DNA from: Megascapheus bottae
Lineage: Eukaryota > Chordata > Mammalia > Rodentia > Geomyidae
Reading direction: 5' to 3'
DNA length: 64,000 nt
Assembly: GCA_024803745.1 (NCBI GenBank)
Contig: JANJXV010000154.1
Coordinates: 434,001-498,000 of the forward strand
The notes below the pieces were generated by a model. It did not search any database. It was not told the DNA's origin and saw only the letters and a program-made list of their open reading frames with translations. Made by a program: the position numbers and the translations under genes. Shown here one piece after another: positions 1 to 10,022 of the stretch (its first letter is position 1; each line of letters starts with the position of its first letter).

Positions 1-1069
1 GAAGAAAGATAGCCTCTTCAACAAGTTGTGCTGGCAGAACTGGTTAAACACCTGCAGAAAACTAAAGTTGGATCCTTCTTTGTCCCCTTGCACTAGAATT
101 AACTCCAAATGGATCAAAGACGTGGAGGTAAAAGCTGACACACTGAAAAGTTTACAGGAAGGAATAGGAGATACACTAGGCCTCCTTGGTACAGGTTGAA
201 ACTTTCTTAATAAGGACCAAGAATCACAACAAATCAGAGAAAGGCTGGATAAGTGGGACTGCATTAAACTGCAGAGCTTTTGTATGGCAACGGATATAGC
301 TAGTAAACTAATCAGGAAGCCTACAGAGTGGGAGAAGATCTTCACCACCCAAACAACGGAACAAGGCCTCATATCTAAAATATATCAACAACTCAAAAAA
401 TTGAATCACTCCAAAACTAACCTCCAAAGTAACACCCATCCCATTACAAAATGGGCCAAAGACTTAAAGAGAGTCTTCTCTGAAGAAGAAACAAAAATGG
501 CCTATAGACACATGAAGAAATGCTCAACATCTCTGGTCATAAAAGAAATGCAAATCAAAACAAGTCTAAGATTCCAGCTAACTCCAGTTAGAATGGCCAG
601 GATCAGGAAAACGAATGAGAACAGATGCTGGAGGGGATGTGGTCAGGAGGGATCACTACTACACTGTTGGTGGGAGTGCAAACTCGTTCAACCACTATGG
701 AAAGCAGTGCGGCAGTGCCTCAAAACGCTAAACATACAACTCCCCTATGACCCAGCAATTCCAGTACTTGGCATTTACCCAACAATCCAGAAACAAGGGC
801 ATACTAAACCCACTAGCACAACAATGTTCATTCCAGCACTATTCACCATAGCAAAGATATGGAACCAACCCAGATGTCCCTCAGTTGATGAGTGGATCAA
901 CAAGTTGTGGTATTTGTACACAATGGAATTCTATGCTGCTGTCAGAAAGAATGACATCGCCCCATTTGTTAGGAAATGGAAAGACTTAGAACAAATCATA
1001 TTAAGTGAAGTAAGCCAGACTCAAAGGAACTTAGGCTCAGTGGTTTCCCTCATTCGTCATAATCAGTAG
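1..1069 (+). pseudogene. L1 ORF2 C-terminal fragment (U0)
   Basis: The segment encodes the end of the ORF2 protein, including the Cys/His region (CWRGC...HCWWEC) and the conserved L1 C-terminal block up to TAG 1067-1069. A private CGA-to-TGA change at 197-199 interrupts the frame, so the longest ATG-initiated stretch is 284-1069. The private codon at about 615 (aatgagaac) differs from every other unit. Confidence 0.93.
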
Positions 1070-1487
1070 AAACCTTGGGCTCTACTAGCAGAGATTGTCA
1101 ATAGAGCAAAAGGCCATATATAAGGCCATATAATGTGAAGCTAATTGAAAGGACCTCCAGGATATTGACACAAAAGCCATATAATGAATGATTGTTGTCC
1201 TTAATGTACTATGTTGTCTCTCATCTCGCTTGCTGTCCCTTGGTTATCCCATATTGGTATAGTATCTCACTTTGGTATCTGATATATTGAATTTATTTGT
1301 ATTTGGATATTTGAAATTTGATAGGGAAGGGGGGAAAACCAAGACGGGTGGGGGGTGTGGGGTTGGAGGGAAATGGGTACCCAGACATGTGAAAGGGTAT
1401 CAATGTATGTGAATTAATGCACCTTCTATCTGGCAAATATCATCTAACCCTTTTACTAATTACCATAAAAAATGAAAAAAAAAGAAA
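1070..1487 (+). other. L1 3' UTR with G-rich tract and A-rich tail (U0)
   Basis: After the ORF2 stop the sequence carries three GCCATATA-type repeats (about 1112, 1124 and 1168) and a strongly G-rich purine tract at 1324-1377. That tract is typical of mammalian L1 3' UTRs and could form a G-quadruplex on this strand. The tail reads CATAAA rather than AATAAA before the A-rich end. Confidence 0.85.
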
Positions 1488-1497
1488 GTTGTAGTGT

Positions 1498-2113
1498 GTG
1501 GGGAGGATGATGGGGTCAAATACATTTCTTCTTAGAAATTTCCCTCATCTGGTTGCCCTGGATTTTCCTGGCCTTCTTCTTAGAGAAAGTTCTGTTATAC
1601 TGGATTTGTGGCTTGGCAATAATCTAGCATGTACATCTTCGAGAAAGACATCCACTACTTCCATGCCTGAGACTCGAGTTTCCTTACCTTTGGCAACAGC
1701 ACAGAAACATCTTTCTTCCTCCTGAGCCACAGGCCAAGTGAGCTGGCTTGAGTTGGTTGTTAGTTACAGTGGCTTGTTTACCAGGGTTCCATATTCTGTT
1801 CCATTGTGAGGGAGGCAGGGTCACCTTTCAGGGCCCAATGACCAAAGATCCTTGCTCACAAAAGACCTCACCAAAGACATACTGGAGGCTGAATCTCTCC
1901 TCCAGTCTCACAATATACATGTGGATGTAGTATACAGCACACCTTATTTGTCCAATCCCAATGTCTTCCACTAGGCCCAACTACCAGTCTGGTCTCAGGC
2001 TCAAGGAGCCTTTCTTAGGTAAGATCCAAACTTAAGGGTCAATATTGCCCTCATCCTTTACAAAACATTTGCTTCACAGTGCCTTCTCTGCCTGCATTTT
2101 GCCCCTTGTCGAA
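1498..2113. other. Unclassified spacer, left part (U1)
   Basis: These 616 bp follow the previous L1 tail. I recognise no gene or repeat family. Short open frames occur on both strands but overlap each other and have no start context or protein similarity I know. It could be unique flanking DNA captured when the array formed. Private changes here include gcaataatc, cgagaaagac, cagaaacatc and cttgtttacc. Confidence 0.6.
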
Positions 2114-2310
2114 TTTTTTTTTGTTTTTGCTAGTCTTGGGACTTGACCTCAGAGTGTGAACATTGTTCTTGGGCTTTCTTTAGGCGTTAGCTGTCCCACC
2201 GAGCCACAGCACCACTTGCAGCGTTTTCTATGTATGTGGTAATGAGGAATCAAACCTGAGGCTTACTGCTTGGTAGCCAAGGACTCTCCCACTAGGTCAA
2301 ACACACAGGG
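2114..2310 (-). mobile_element. ID-dimer-like SINE, minus strand (U1)
   Basis: Read on the minus strand, it begins with a tRNA-like head (cctagtgggagag, then a B-box-like ggtttgattcc). It continues into a second related half (gtggctcggtggg ... ggtcaagtccc) and ends in an A-rich tail, seen here as the T-run at 2114. The halves match the plus-strand SINE downstream with many substitutions, so it is an older copy. The best family guess is a Geomyoid two-part ID element. A weak possible target duplication is gcattttgccc on the left and gcatcttgcac on the right. Confidence 0.72.
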
Positions 2311-2511
2311 CATCTTGCACATATTTTTGACGTCAATCTACTAGGATATTATTAGGTTTCTGTATCCTAATCAATTTTTTCCTGATGATTAGCTTTGCTG
2401 TCATGTGTAAAAAATGCAAGAGGGAAAAACACAGAAGAATTAGTGAAATTAAAAAAAAAGCATTAGACACAGTTAAGTGTTCATTCTTTGTAGGAGAAAG
2501 GATATTTGGAT

Positions 2512-2513
<2 letters not shown>

Positions 2514-2557
<44 letters not shown>

Positions 2558-2558
2558 C
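2514..2558 (+). repeat. (GAT)n microsatellite, 15 triplets (U1)
   Basis: Fourteen GAT triplets followed by GAC lie 16 bp before the plus-strand SINE. Length varies among units, as expected of slippage. The poly-Asp reading frame through it is incidental. Confidence 0.97.
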
Positions 2559-2574
2559 TTTATAATTACTATGT

Positions 2575-2782
2575 CAGGGTTGAGAGTTTGGCATAGTGGT
2601 AGAGTGCTTGCCTAGCATCCATGAAGATCTGGGTTTGATTGCTCAGTACCACATAGATAGAAAATCTAGATGTGGCACTGTGGCTCAAGTGGCAGAGGGC
2701 TAGACTTGAGAAAACCCGAGGACAGTGCTCAGGCCCTGAATTCAAGCCCCAAGACTGGCAGAAAGATAAAAGAAAATAAAAA
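2575..2782 (+). mobile_element. ID-dimer-like SINE, plus strand (U1)
   Basis: The first half has an A-box-like tagtggtagagtgcttgcc, close to the tRNA-Ala-derived ID core, and a B-box-like gggtttgattgctc. The second half starts at gtggctcaagtggcagagg and has gaattcaagcccc as its B-box equivalent. It ends in an imperfect A-rich tail (aaagataaaagaaaataaaaa). No clear target-site duplication is visible. Together with the minus-strand copy it forms an inverted pair about 265 bp apart. Confidence 0.78.
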
Positions 2783-3445
2783 TGCTTTTTACGAGCTAAT
2801 TCACTCACAGCATTTGCTTCTGAAATCTTCGCTTCTGCATCTTGTGAAATACCCCTTTCCCTCAACGTAGACAAGAAAAACAGATCCATCCCATGGTCCA
2901 CTGTGAGGCCACTGGTTGGGCTAAGAGCTAGTCGTGCAGCAACACATAAGTTTTATTCTAATACTTTCCAATCTTTGTACTCAAATATGCTACCTACTTA
3001 CCAACTTATGTCAGTTATCCTTATGCTATAACTTTTCTTCATTACTACAATATTCTTACACTCCTACGTTAATCCTCTTGCACCTCCCCTGACCTCTCTC
3101 ATTCTTTTTTTCTATCTCTGGACCTCTGCTCGTCTTTAAACCCTTATACTGCACGGATCTACACTTGATGGCTGTTGAGCAATATTGTATATGTAGGTGG
3201 TTAATTATTCTCTAGGCTCAGAGGGACTTAAAGACAATAGAGATTGGATTGAGAGGCTTATTGTTTTGGGTATAAATCGCTTCTCAGTGGTTGTATTAGG
3301 CTGGTCTGTAAGTGCACAAAAAGAAAGAGTGATAATACCAATCAAAACTTGTGAACATCTAGTGTCTGCCAGCTACAGAGGTCTAGGTTGGTTATATCTG
3401 AAAAACTATAATCGTATTTAGTAGTAATCTTGCTCCCATTTTCAA
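2783..3445 (+). other. Leader upstream of L1 ORF1 (U1)
   Basis: These 663 bp separate the SINE from the ORF1 ATG. They are AT-rich with a pyrimidine-rich stretch at about 3050-3145. I see no tandem monomers or GC-rich block of the kind common in rodent L1 5' UTRs, so I cannot say where L1 begins; part is probably a degenerate or truncated 5' UTR. A GTG-initiated 74-codon open frame (3197-3421) ends 24 bp before ORF1 but looks unconstrained. A TATAAAT sequence lies at 3271. Confidence 0.6.
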
Positions 3446-4629
3446 ATGGGCAGAACAAGAAACTCAAGAAAAATGTCAAATCAAGAAACAACATCCCCCA
3501 CCCAATGTAAACAGACAATGGAAGAGTCACTGGCAAACCTAGAGGAGAGTCTTCCAATTGCTACACAAATGCAATTGATAAACATCATTAATGAAAAATG
3601 TGAAAATATAAAGAAAGAGATAATGGAGGAAGCCATACCTGAACAAGAGGAAAGCACAAACAAGGTGATAAGTGAAAAAGAAGAAGCCATAAAGGAGGCC
3701 ATAATAAAGGTTTTTCAAAGAAAGATGGATGAATTCAAAGAATCCACAAATAAAAACGTGACCAAACTCCAGCAAATGTCCAAAGAAAATAAAGCTACTG
3801 AGCTAACCACTCAAAAGGAAATCAAGGAGATAAAGAAATCCATACATGATCTAAAACAAGGGATGCAAGGCATCAAAAGTGAGCAATTAGAAGCAAGGGA
3901 GATGAAAAATAAAGTAGATAGCTTTGATAGCAGGTTAGACATTGCAGAGGAGAGAATTTCCGTGGCTGAAGATAATTTAGGTATTATAAAGAACAGAAAA
4001 TGAGTCAATCCAAATCTAGGAAAGATGAGAGAGCGCTTCAGGAGGTCCAAGATACAATTAGGAAGCCTAATTTAAGGCTAGTTGGTACTGAGGAGGGCGT
4101 GGAGAAAGAGGTCAATGGTATTGGAAATATACTTCAGGGAATCATCTCAGAGAATTTCCCAAATATCCAGAAGGGCAGGCCCATCCAGATACGAGAAGCT
4201 TTTAGAACCCCAAACAGACCTGACCAGAAAAGAACATCCCACCGCCACATTGTGATCCGAACTGGATCAATAGAAACGAAAGGAAAGATCCTAAAGGCAG
4301 CCAGGGAAAAGGGATCAGTAACCTACAAAGGCAAACCAATCAGAATAACCCCAGATTTCTCAGCAGAGACCATGCAAGCACGAAGTGACTGGAAGCATAT
4401 ATGTCATGCCCTTATATCAAATAACTACCAACCAAGAATACTGTAGCCAGCTAAGCTCTCATTCATAACTGAGGGAAAAATAAAAACATTCCATTCCAGG
4501 GAAAAGCTGCAACAATATGTCGAAACAAAACCAACACTACAGAGAATTCTCAAAGATGCTCTATACATAGAAAACCAAAATAAATGCAATATAGGGAAAG
4601 AAATGGAACCTAAACAGCATACCATCTAA
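3446..4629 (+). pseudogene. L1 ORF1 (RNA-binding chaperone), frame-broken (U1)
   Basis: Intact ORF1 protein trimerises and coats L1 RNA. Here the first open part (3446-4003, 185 codons) holds the N-terminus and a Lys/Glu-rich heptad-like coiled coil. It stops at TGA while the homologous reading continues in another frame at 4000-4446 (148 codons), which holds the RRM (NLRLVGTEEG...ISENFPN) and C-terminal domain (HIVIRTG, ILKAAREKG, DFSAETMQARSDW, QPRIL). An in-frame TAG at 4444-4446 follows QPRIL, and a further 60 homologous codons run to TAA at 4627-4629. The ATG sits in a perfect 7-bp inverted repeat (3435-3450). Private residue: Thr in EESTNK. Confidence 0.92.
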
Positions 4630-4677
4630 GGACCACAAGAACTGTCAAGACACAGGCCCTACTAAAAGCTTTTAAAA

Positions 4678-7600
4678 ATAGTAGGAACTAATAAATATCT
4701 CTCAATCCTAACTCTCAATATCAATGGACTTTACTCTCCAATTAAACAGCATAGGTTGTCTAGTTGGATCAAAAAGCAAGAGCCATCGTTTTGCTGACTT
4801 CGAGAGACACATCTTACCCAAAAACAATCATCTTTTGAAAGGGAGAGGTTGGAATAAACTCTATCAAGCTAACTGCCCCCATAAACAGGCTAGAGTTGCC
4901 ATCCTCATATCAGATACAATCGACTTCAAACTAAAATTAGTAAGAAAAGACAAAGAAGGTTACTACATACTACTAAAGGGATCTTTCCTCCCGGAAGACA
5001 TAACAATCCTAAATATTTACACACCCAATCCCGGAGCTCCAAACTTCATCAAGCAAACTTTACTTACACTGAAACCATACATAGATCGAAACACAGTGAT
5101 TGTTGGTGAGTTTAACACACCACTCTCACCTATGGACAGATCAACAAGGCAAAAACTCAACAGAGAAACCTTAGAACTGAACAACTATATAGACCAACTA
5201 GATCTAACAGACATCTGCAGAATATTCCACCCAGTAACACCACAATATACGTTTTTCTCAGCAGCACATGGAACATTTTCCAAAATAGACCACATCTTAG
5301 GCCATAAAGCAAACCTGGACAGATTCAGAAACACTGAAATTATTCCATGCACACTCTCAGACCATAAAGGCATCAAATTGGAGCTGAACACACATCTCCA
5401 CCAAAGAAAACCCTGTAACTCATGGAGACTGAGCCACACATTGTTGAATCAAAAACAATGGGTAATCGAAGAGATCAGAACAGATATCCAACTGTTTATG
5501 AAATTTAACAATAAGGAGCACACAAATATCAACTCCTTAGGGACACAACAAAGGCAGTACTCAGAGGAAAATTTATAGCGGGGAGTGCCTACAACAGCAA
5601 GTTGGAAAAATGGCAAACCAACTAGTTAATGTCTCACCTTAACCTCCTGGAAAAAGAGCAACAAACCAACCCTAAACCCATTAGGAGAAAGCAAATTATT
5701 AAAATCAAAGCAGAATTAAATGATTTGGAATAAAAAAAACTATAGAAAGAATCAACAAAACAAGGTTTTGGTTCTTGAAAGAATTAACAAAATTGACAAG
5801 CCCTTAGCAAATCTTACCAAAAAAAGAAGAGAGCATATCGAAATAAACAAAATCGCAGATGAAAATGGTAATATCACGACAGAAATTACCAAGATCCAGA
5901 ATATCATGAGGGAATACTTCTCAAACCTTTACGCCAACAAATTTGAGAATCTAGAAGAAATGGATGAATTCCTAGACAATATTAACATACACACACTGAA
6001 CCAAGAAGAGCTAACCCAACTCAACAGGCCTATTTCAAGCTCTGAAATAGAAATGGAAATTAGACAACTTCCACTTAAAAAGAGCCCAGGGCCAGATGGA
6101 TTCACAGCTGAATTCTATAAGGTCTTCAAAGCAGAGCTCACACCAATACTCCTCAAGCTCTTCAACGAAATGGAAAATGAAGGTTCTTTACTGAACTGAT
6201 TCTGTGAAGCCAGCATATCCCTCATCCCCAAACCAGACAGAGATTCATCAAAGAAAGAGATCTATAGACCCATTTCTTTGATGAACCTCGATGCAAAACT
6301 TCTCAACAAAATACTGGCCAACCGTCTACAACAACTCATCAAAAAATGTACACTATGATCAAACTGGATTCATCACAGGGAGGCAAAGCTGGTTCAACAT
6401 ACACAAATCAATTAATATAATTCAACACATCAACAGGAGCAGGGATAAAATCACATGATTGTCTCAATAGATGCGGAAAAGGCATTTGACAAGATCCAAA
6501 ACCCCTTTATGTTAAAAGATGTGGAGAAACTAGGAATCCATGGAACATTTCTCAATGTAATAAAGGCTGTGTATGAGAAACCCACTGCTAGTATTATACT
6601 TAATGGTGAAAATCTAAAGCCATTCCCTCTAAAATCAGGAACGAGACAAGGATGCCCACTCTCTCCACTCCTTTTCAACATAGTACTAGAATTCCTAGGC
6701 AGTGCCATAAGGCAAGAAGCAAGCATAAAGGGGATCCAAGTAGGGAAAGAGGAAATAAAACTATCCCTCTTTGCAGATGACATGATTCTGTATTTAAAGA
6801 ATCCTATAGACTCTACTCCCAAGCTCCTTGAGCTGATTCAAAGCTTTGGAAGGGTAGCAGGCCATAAAATCAACCCTCACAAATCAACTGCCTTACTTTA
6901 CGCCAACACTGAGAGGAACGAGGCAATAATCAGGAAAGAAAATCCTTTCACAATAGCCTCAAAGAAAATAAAGTACCTAGCAATTAGCTTAACTAAGAAT
7001 GTAAAGGACCGTTTAGATGAAAACTTTAAAACCCTAAAAAAGGAAATTAAAGCAGAACTAAGGAAATGGAAAAACCTCCCATGCTCCTGGATTGGAAGAA
7101 TCAACATTGTGAAAATGACAATCTTGCCAAGGGCTATCTACAAATTCAATGTAATACCCATCAACATCCCAATGTCATTCTTTAAAGACATAGAAGAGGC
7201 AATTCAAAATTTCATATGGAATAATAAAAGACCCCGTATAGCAAAAACACTTCTTAGCAGAAAGAACAGCGCTGGAGGAATTTCAATTCCAAACTTAAGG
7301 CTCTATTACAGAGCTATAATTCTCAAAACAGCTTGGTACTGGCACAAGAACAGGCCTGAAGTCCAATGGAGTAGAACTGCGGACCCAGATATTAAACCAC
7401 AGACCTATGGCCACCTAATCTTTGACCAGGGAGCCAAAAAAATAGAATGGAAGAAAGATAGCCTCTTCAACAAGTTGTGCTGGCAGAACTGGTTAAACAC
7501 CTGCAGAAAACTAAAGTTGGATCCTTCTTTGTCCCCTTGCACTAGAATTAACTCCAAATGGATCAAAGACGTGGAGGTAAAAGCTGACACACTGAAAAGT

Positions 7601-8518
7601 TTACAGGAAGGAATAGGAGATACACTAGGCCTCCTTGGTACAGGTCGAAACTTTCTTAATAAGGACCAAGAATCACAACAAATCAGAGAAAGGCTGGATA
7701 AGTGGGACTGCATTAAACTGCAGAGCTTTTGTATGGCAACGGATATAGCTAGTAAACTAATCAGGAAGCCTACAGAGTGGGAGAAGATCTTCACCACCCA
7801 AACAACGGAACAAGGCCTCATATCTAAAATATATCAACAACTCAAAAAATTGAATCACTCCAAAACTAACCTCCAAAGTAACACCCATCCCATTACAAAA
7901 TGGGCCAAAGACTTAAAGAGAGTCTTCTCTGAAGAAGAAACAAAAATGGCCTATAGACACATGAAGAAATGCTCAACATCTCTGGTCATAAAAGAAATGC
8001 AAATCAAAACAAGTCTAAGATTCCAGCTAACTCCAGTTAGAATGGCCAGGATCAGGAAAACGAATGCGAACAGATGCTGGAGGGGATGTGGTCAGGAGGG
8101 ATCACTACTACACTGTTGGTGGGAGTGCAAACTCGTTCAACCACTATGGAAAGCAGTGCGGCAGTGCCTCAAAACGACAAACATACAACTCCCCTATGAC
8201 CCAGCAATTCCAGTACTTGGCATTTACCCAACAATCCAGAAACAAGGGCATACTAAACCCACTAGCACAACAATGTTCATTCCAGCACTATTCACCATAG
8301 CAAAGATATGGAACCAACCCAGATGTCCCTCAGTTGATGAGTGGATCAACAAGTTGTGGTATTTGTACACAATGGAATTCTATGCTGCTGACAGAAAGAA
8401 TGACATCGCCCCATTTGTTAGGAAATGGAAAGACTTAGAACAAATCATATTAAGTGAAGTAAGCCAGACTCAAAGGAACTTAGGCTCAGTGGTTTCCCTC
8501 ATTCGTCATAATCAGTAG
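4678..8518 (+). pseudogene. L1 ORF2 (endonuclease-reverse transcriptase), multiply broken (U1)
   Basis: Intact ORF2 protein nicks target DNA and reverse-transcribes L1 RNA. The start codon is ATA here (ATG in U2-U8). TGA at 4795 ends codon 40. A frame change near 4822 opens the endonuclease piece (to 5578), where IVGEFN replaces the usual GDFN catalytic motif while KIDHIL and LSDH remain. Another frame change lies near 5530, then TAG 5623, TAA 5731, TAG 5743. The piece 5720-6199 carries [13 protein letters not shown] and ends at TGA 6197. Two small deletions (about 6345 and 6450) follow. The last part, 6455-8518 (687 codons), is open: SIDAEKAFD (catalytic Asp 6), [14 protein letters not shown] (62-75), FADD (106-109), and Cys/His pattern CX3CX7HX4C at 541-558. 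Confidence 0.93.
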
Positions 8519-8935
8519 AAACCTTGGGCTCTACTAGCAGAGATTGTCAATAGAGCAAAAGGCCATATATAAGGCCATATAATGTGAAGCTAATTGAAAG
8601 GACCACCAGGATATTGACACAAAAGCCATATAATGAATGATTGTTGTCCTTAATGTACTATGTTGTCTCTCATCTCGCTTGCTGTCCCTTGGTTATCCCA
8701 TATTGGTATAGTATCTCACTTTGTTATCTGATATATTGAATTTATTTGTATTTGGATATTTGAAATTTGATAGGGAAGGGGGGAAAACCAAGACGGGTGG
8801 GGGTGTGGGGTTGGAGGGAAATGGGTACCAAGACATGTGAAAGGGTATCAATGTATGTGAATTAATGCACCTTCTATCTGGCAAATATCATCTAACCCTT
8901 TTACTAATTACCATAAAAAATGAAAAAAAAAGAAA
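8519..8935 (+). other. L1 3' UTR, G-rich tract 8773-8825 (U1)
   Basis: It has the same layout as U0. The G-tract is one base shorter (gggtgggggtgtgggg). Private change: ggaccaccagg instead of ggacctccagg. The end carries CATAAA, so the canonical poly-A hexamer is absent. Confidence 0.83.
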
Positions 8936-8945
8936 GTTGTAGTGT

Positions 8946-9561
8946 GTGGGGAGGATGATGGGGTCAAATACATTTCTTCTTAGAAATTTCCCTCATCTGG
9001 TTGCCCTGGATTTTCCTGGCCTTCTTCTTAGAGAAAGTTCTGTTATACTGGATTTGTGGCTTGGCAATGATCTAGCATGTACATCTTCGAGTAAGACATC
9101 CACAACTTCCATGCCTGAGACTCGAGTTTCCTGACCTTTGGCAACAGCACAGCAACATCTTTCTTCCTCCTGAGCCACAGGCCAAGTGAGCTGGCTTGAG
9201 CTGGTTGTTAGTTACAGTGGCTTGGTTACCAGGGTTCCATATTCTGTTCCATTGTGAGGGAGGCAGGGTCACCTTTCAGGGCCCAATGACCAAAGATCCT
9301 TGCTCACAAAAGACCTCACCAAAGACATACTGGAGGCTGAATCTCTCCTCCAGTCTCACAATATACATGTGGATGTAGTATACAGCACACCTTATTTGTC
9401 CAATCCCAATGTCTTCCACTAGGCCCAACTACCAGTCTGGTCTCAGGCTCAAGGAGCCTTTCTTAGGTAAGATCCAAACTTAAGGGTCAATATTGCCCTC
9501 ATCCTTTACAAAACATTTGCTTCACAGTGCCTTCTCTGCCTGCATTTTGCCCCTTGTCGAA
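8946..9561. other. Unclassified spacer, left part (U2)
   Basis: It represents the array consensus: gcaatgatc, gagtaagac, cagcaacatc. It has tttccctc at about 8985, as in U1, U3 and U9. Nothing recognisable as a gene. Confidence 0.6.
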
Positions 9562-9758
9562 TTTTTTTTTGTTTTTGCTAGTCTTGGGACTTGACCTCAG
9601 AGTGTGAACATTGTTCTTGGGCTTTCTTTAGGCTTTAGCTGTCCCACCGAGCCACAGCACCACTTGCAGCGTTTTCTATGTATGTGGTAATGAGGAATCA
9701 AACCTGAGGCTTACTGCTTGGTAGCCAAGGACTCTCCCACTAGGTCAAACACACAGGG
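9562..9758 (-). mobile_element. ID-dimer-like SINE, minus strand (U2)
   Basis: Same copy as in U1 with aggctttagc in place of the U1-specific aggcgttagc. Otherwise unchanged. Confidence 0.72.
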
Positions 9759-9959
9759 CATCTTGCACATATTTTTGACGTCAATCTACTAGGATATTAT
9801 TAGGTTTCTGTATCCTAATCAATTTTTTCCTGATGATTAGCTTTGCTGTCATGTGTAAAAAATGCAAGAGGGAAAAACACAGAAGAATTAGTGAAATTAA
9901 AAAAAAAGCATTAGACACAGTTAAGTGTTCATTCTTTGTAGGAGAAAGGATATTTGGAT

Positions 9960-9961
<2 letters not shown>

Positions 9962-10005
<44 letters not shown>

Positions 10006-10006
10006 C
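9962..10006 (+). repeat. (GAT)n microsatellite, 15 triplets (U2)
   Basis: Fourteen GAT plus GAC, identical in length to U1. Confidence 0.97.
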
Positions 10007-10022
10007 TTTATAATTACTATGT

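Larger units (their letters stand above)
1..1487 (+). mobile_element. LINE-1, 3' part (U0)
   Basis: This is the 3' end of an L1 truncated by the window, not by biology: ORF2 C-terminal codons, a 3' UTR with a G-rich tract, and an A-rich tail ending at about 1487. It matches the L1 in the eight complete units at almost every base. Confidence 0.95.
1..1497 (+). repeat. Partial macrosatellite unit U0 (3' end of unit)
   Basis: The left edge cuts into an array unit; base 1 corresponds to base 7450 of the first complete unit (offset 7449). Only the ORF2 C-terminal part, the L1 3' UTR and the A-rich tail are present. Its 3' UTR shares variants with U3 (ctttggtatctg, gggtacccag), so it is not simply closest to its neighbour U1. 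Confidence 0.95.
3446..8935 (+). mobile_element. LINE-1, near full-length but inactive (U1)
   Basis: The element runs ORF1, a 48-bp gap, ORF2, 3' UTR, A-rich tail, the standard mammalian L1 order. ORF1 spans about 394 codons with its breaks and ORF2 about 1280, the usual L1 ORF2 size, so the body is not internally deleted. Retrotransposition is excluded by breaks in both ORFs. No target-site duplication is evident around 3446 or 8935; the 5' limit is uncertain and could lie within the leader. Confidence 0.93.
1498..8945 (+). repeat. Macrosatellite unit U1 (7448 bp)
   Basis: This is the first complete unit: spacer, inverted SINE pair flanking a GAT microsatellite, leader, then L1. It is visibly the most divergent in the spacer, with about seven private substitutions between 1617 and 1790 where all later units agree. 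In L1 it groups with U6-U8 at several sites (tttaaagacatag, tttgaccaggg) and apart from U2-U5. Confidence 0.95.

Noticed and set aside
1112..1135. CArG box in the L1 3' UTR (ccatatataagg)
   Set aside because: The A/T core is eight bases rather than six, and it belongs to a local GCCATATA repeat.
1545..1730. Possible processed pseudogene on the minus strand in the spacer (basic Lys/Arg-rich stretch in two frames)
   Set aside because: I could not match it to any family, and frames overlap on both strands. Left as unclassified spacer.
2385..2615. Poly-aspartate protein frame
   Set aside because: Produced by the GAT microsatellite; length follows the repeat and U6 breaks the frame by one base.
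2683..2700. CTCF site in the SINE (caagtggcagaggg)
   Set aside because: Matches part of the CTCF core but the upstream half does not fit; too weak to call without a matrix score or ChIP.
2569..2901. A 110-codon minus-strand open frame, present at the same place in almost all units
   Set aside because: It runs antisense through the plus-strand SINE and is repeated only because the unit is repeated; the U8 13-bp deletion disrupts it. No similarity recognised.
3271..3277. TATAAAT as an array promoter
   Set aside because: A single short AT-rich match about 170 bp before ORF1, lost in U3 (tatacat), with no initiator or other support.
3197..3421. A 74-codon plus-strand frame just before ORF1, open in all nine units
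   Set aside because: It starts with GTG directly after a stop codon. All of the roughly six differences I found among units change the amino acid, which argues against constraint.
7405..7821. A 138-codon antisense frame inside ORF2, repeated across units
   Set aside because: It is the shadow of the ORF2 coding frame on the other strand; no independent support.
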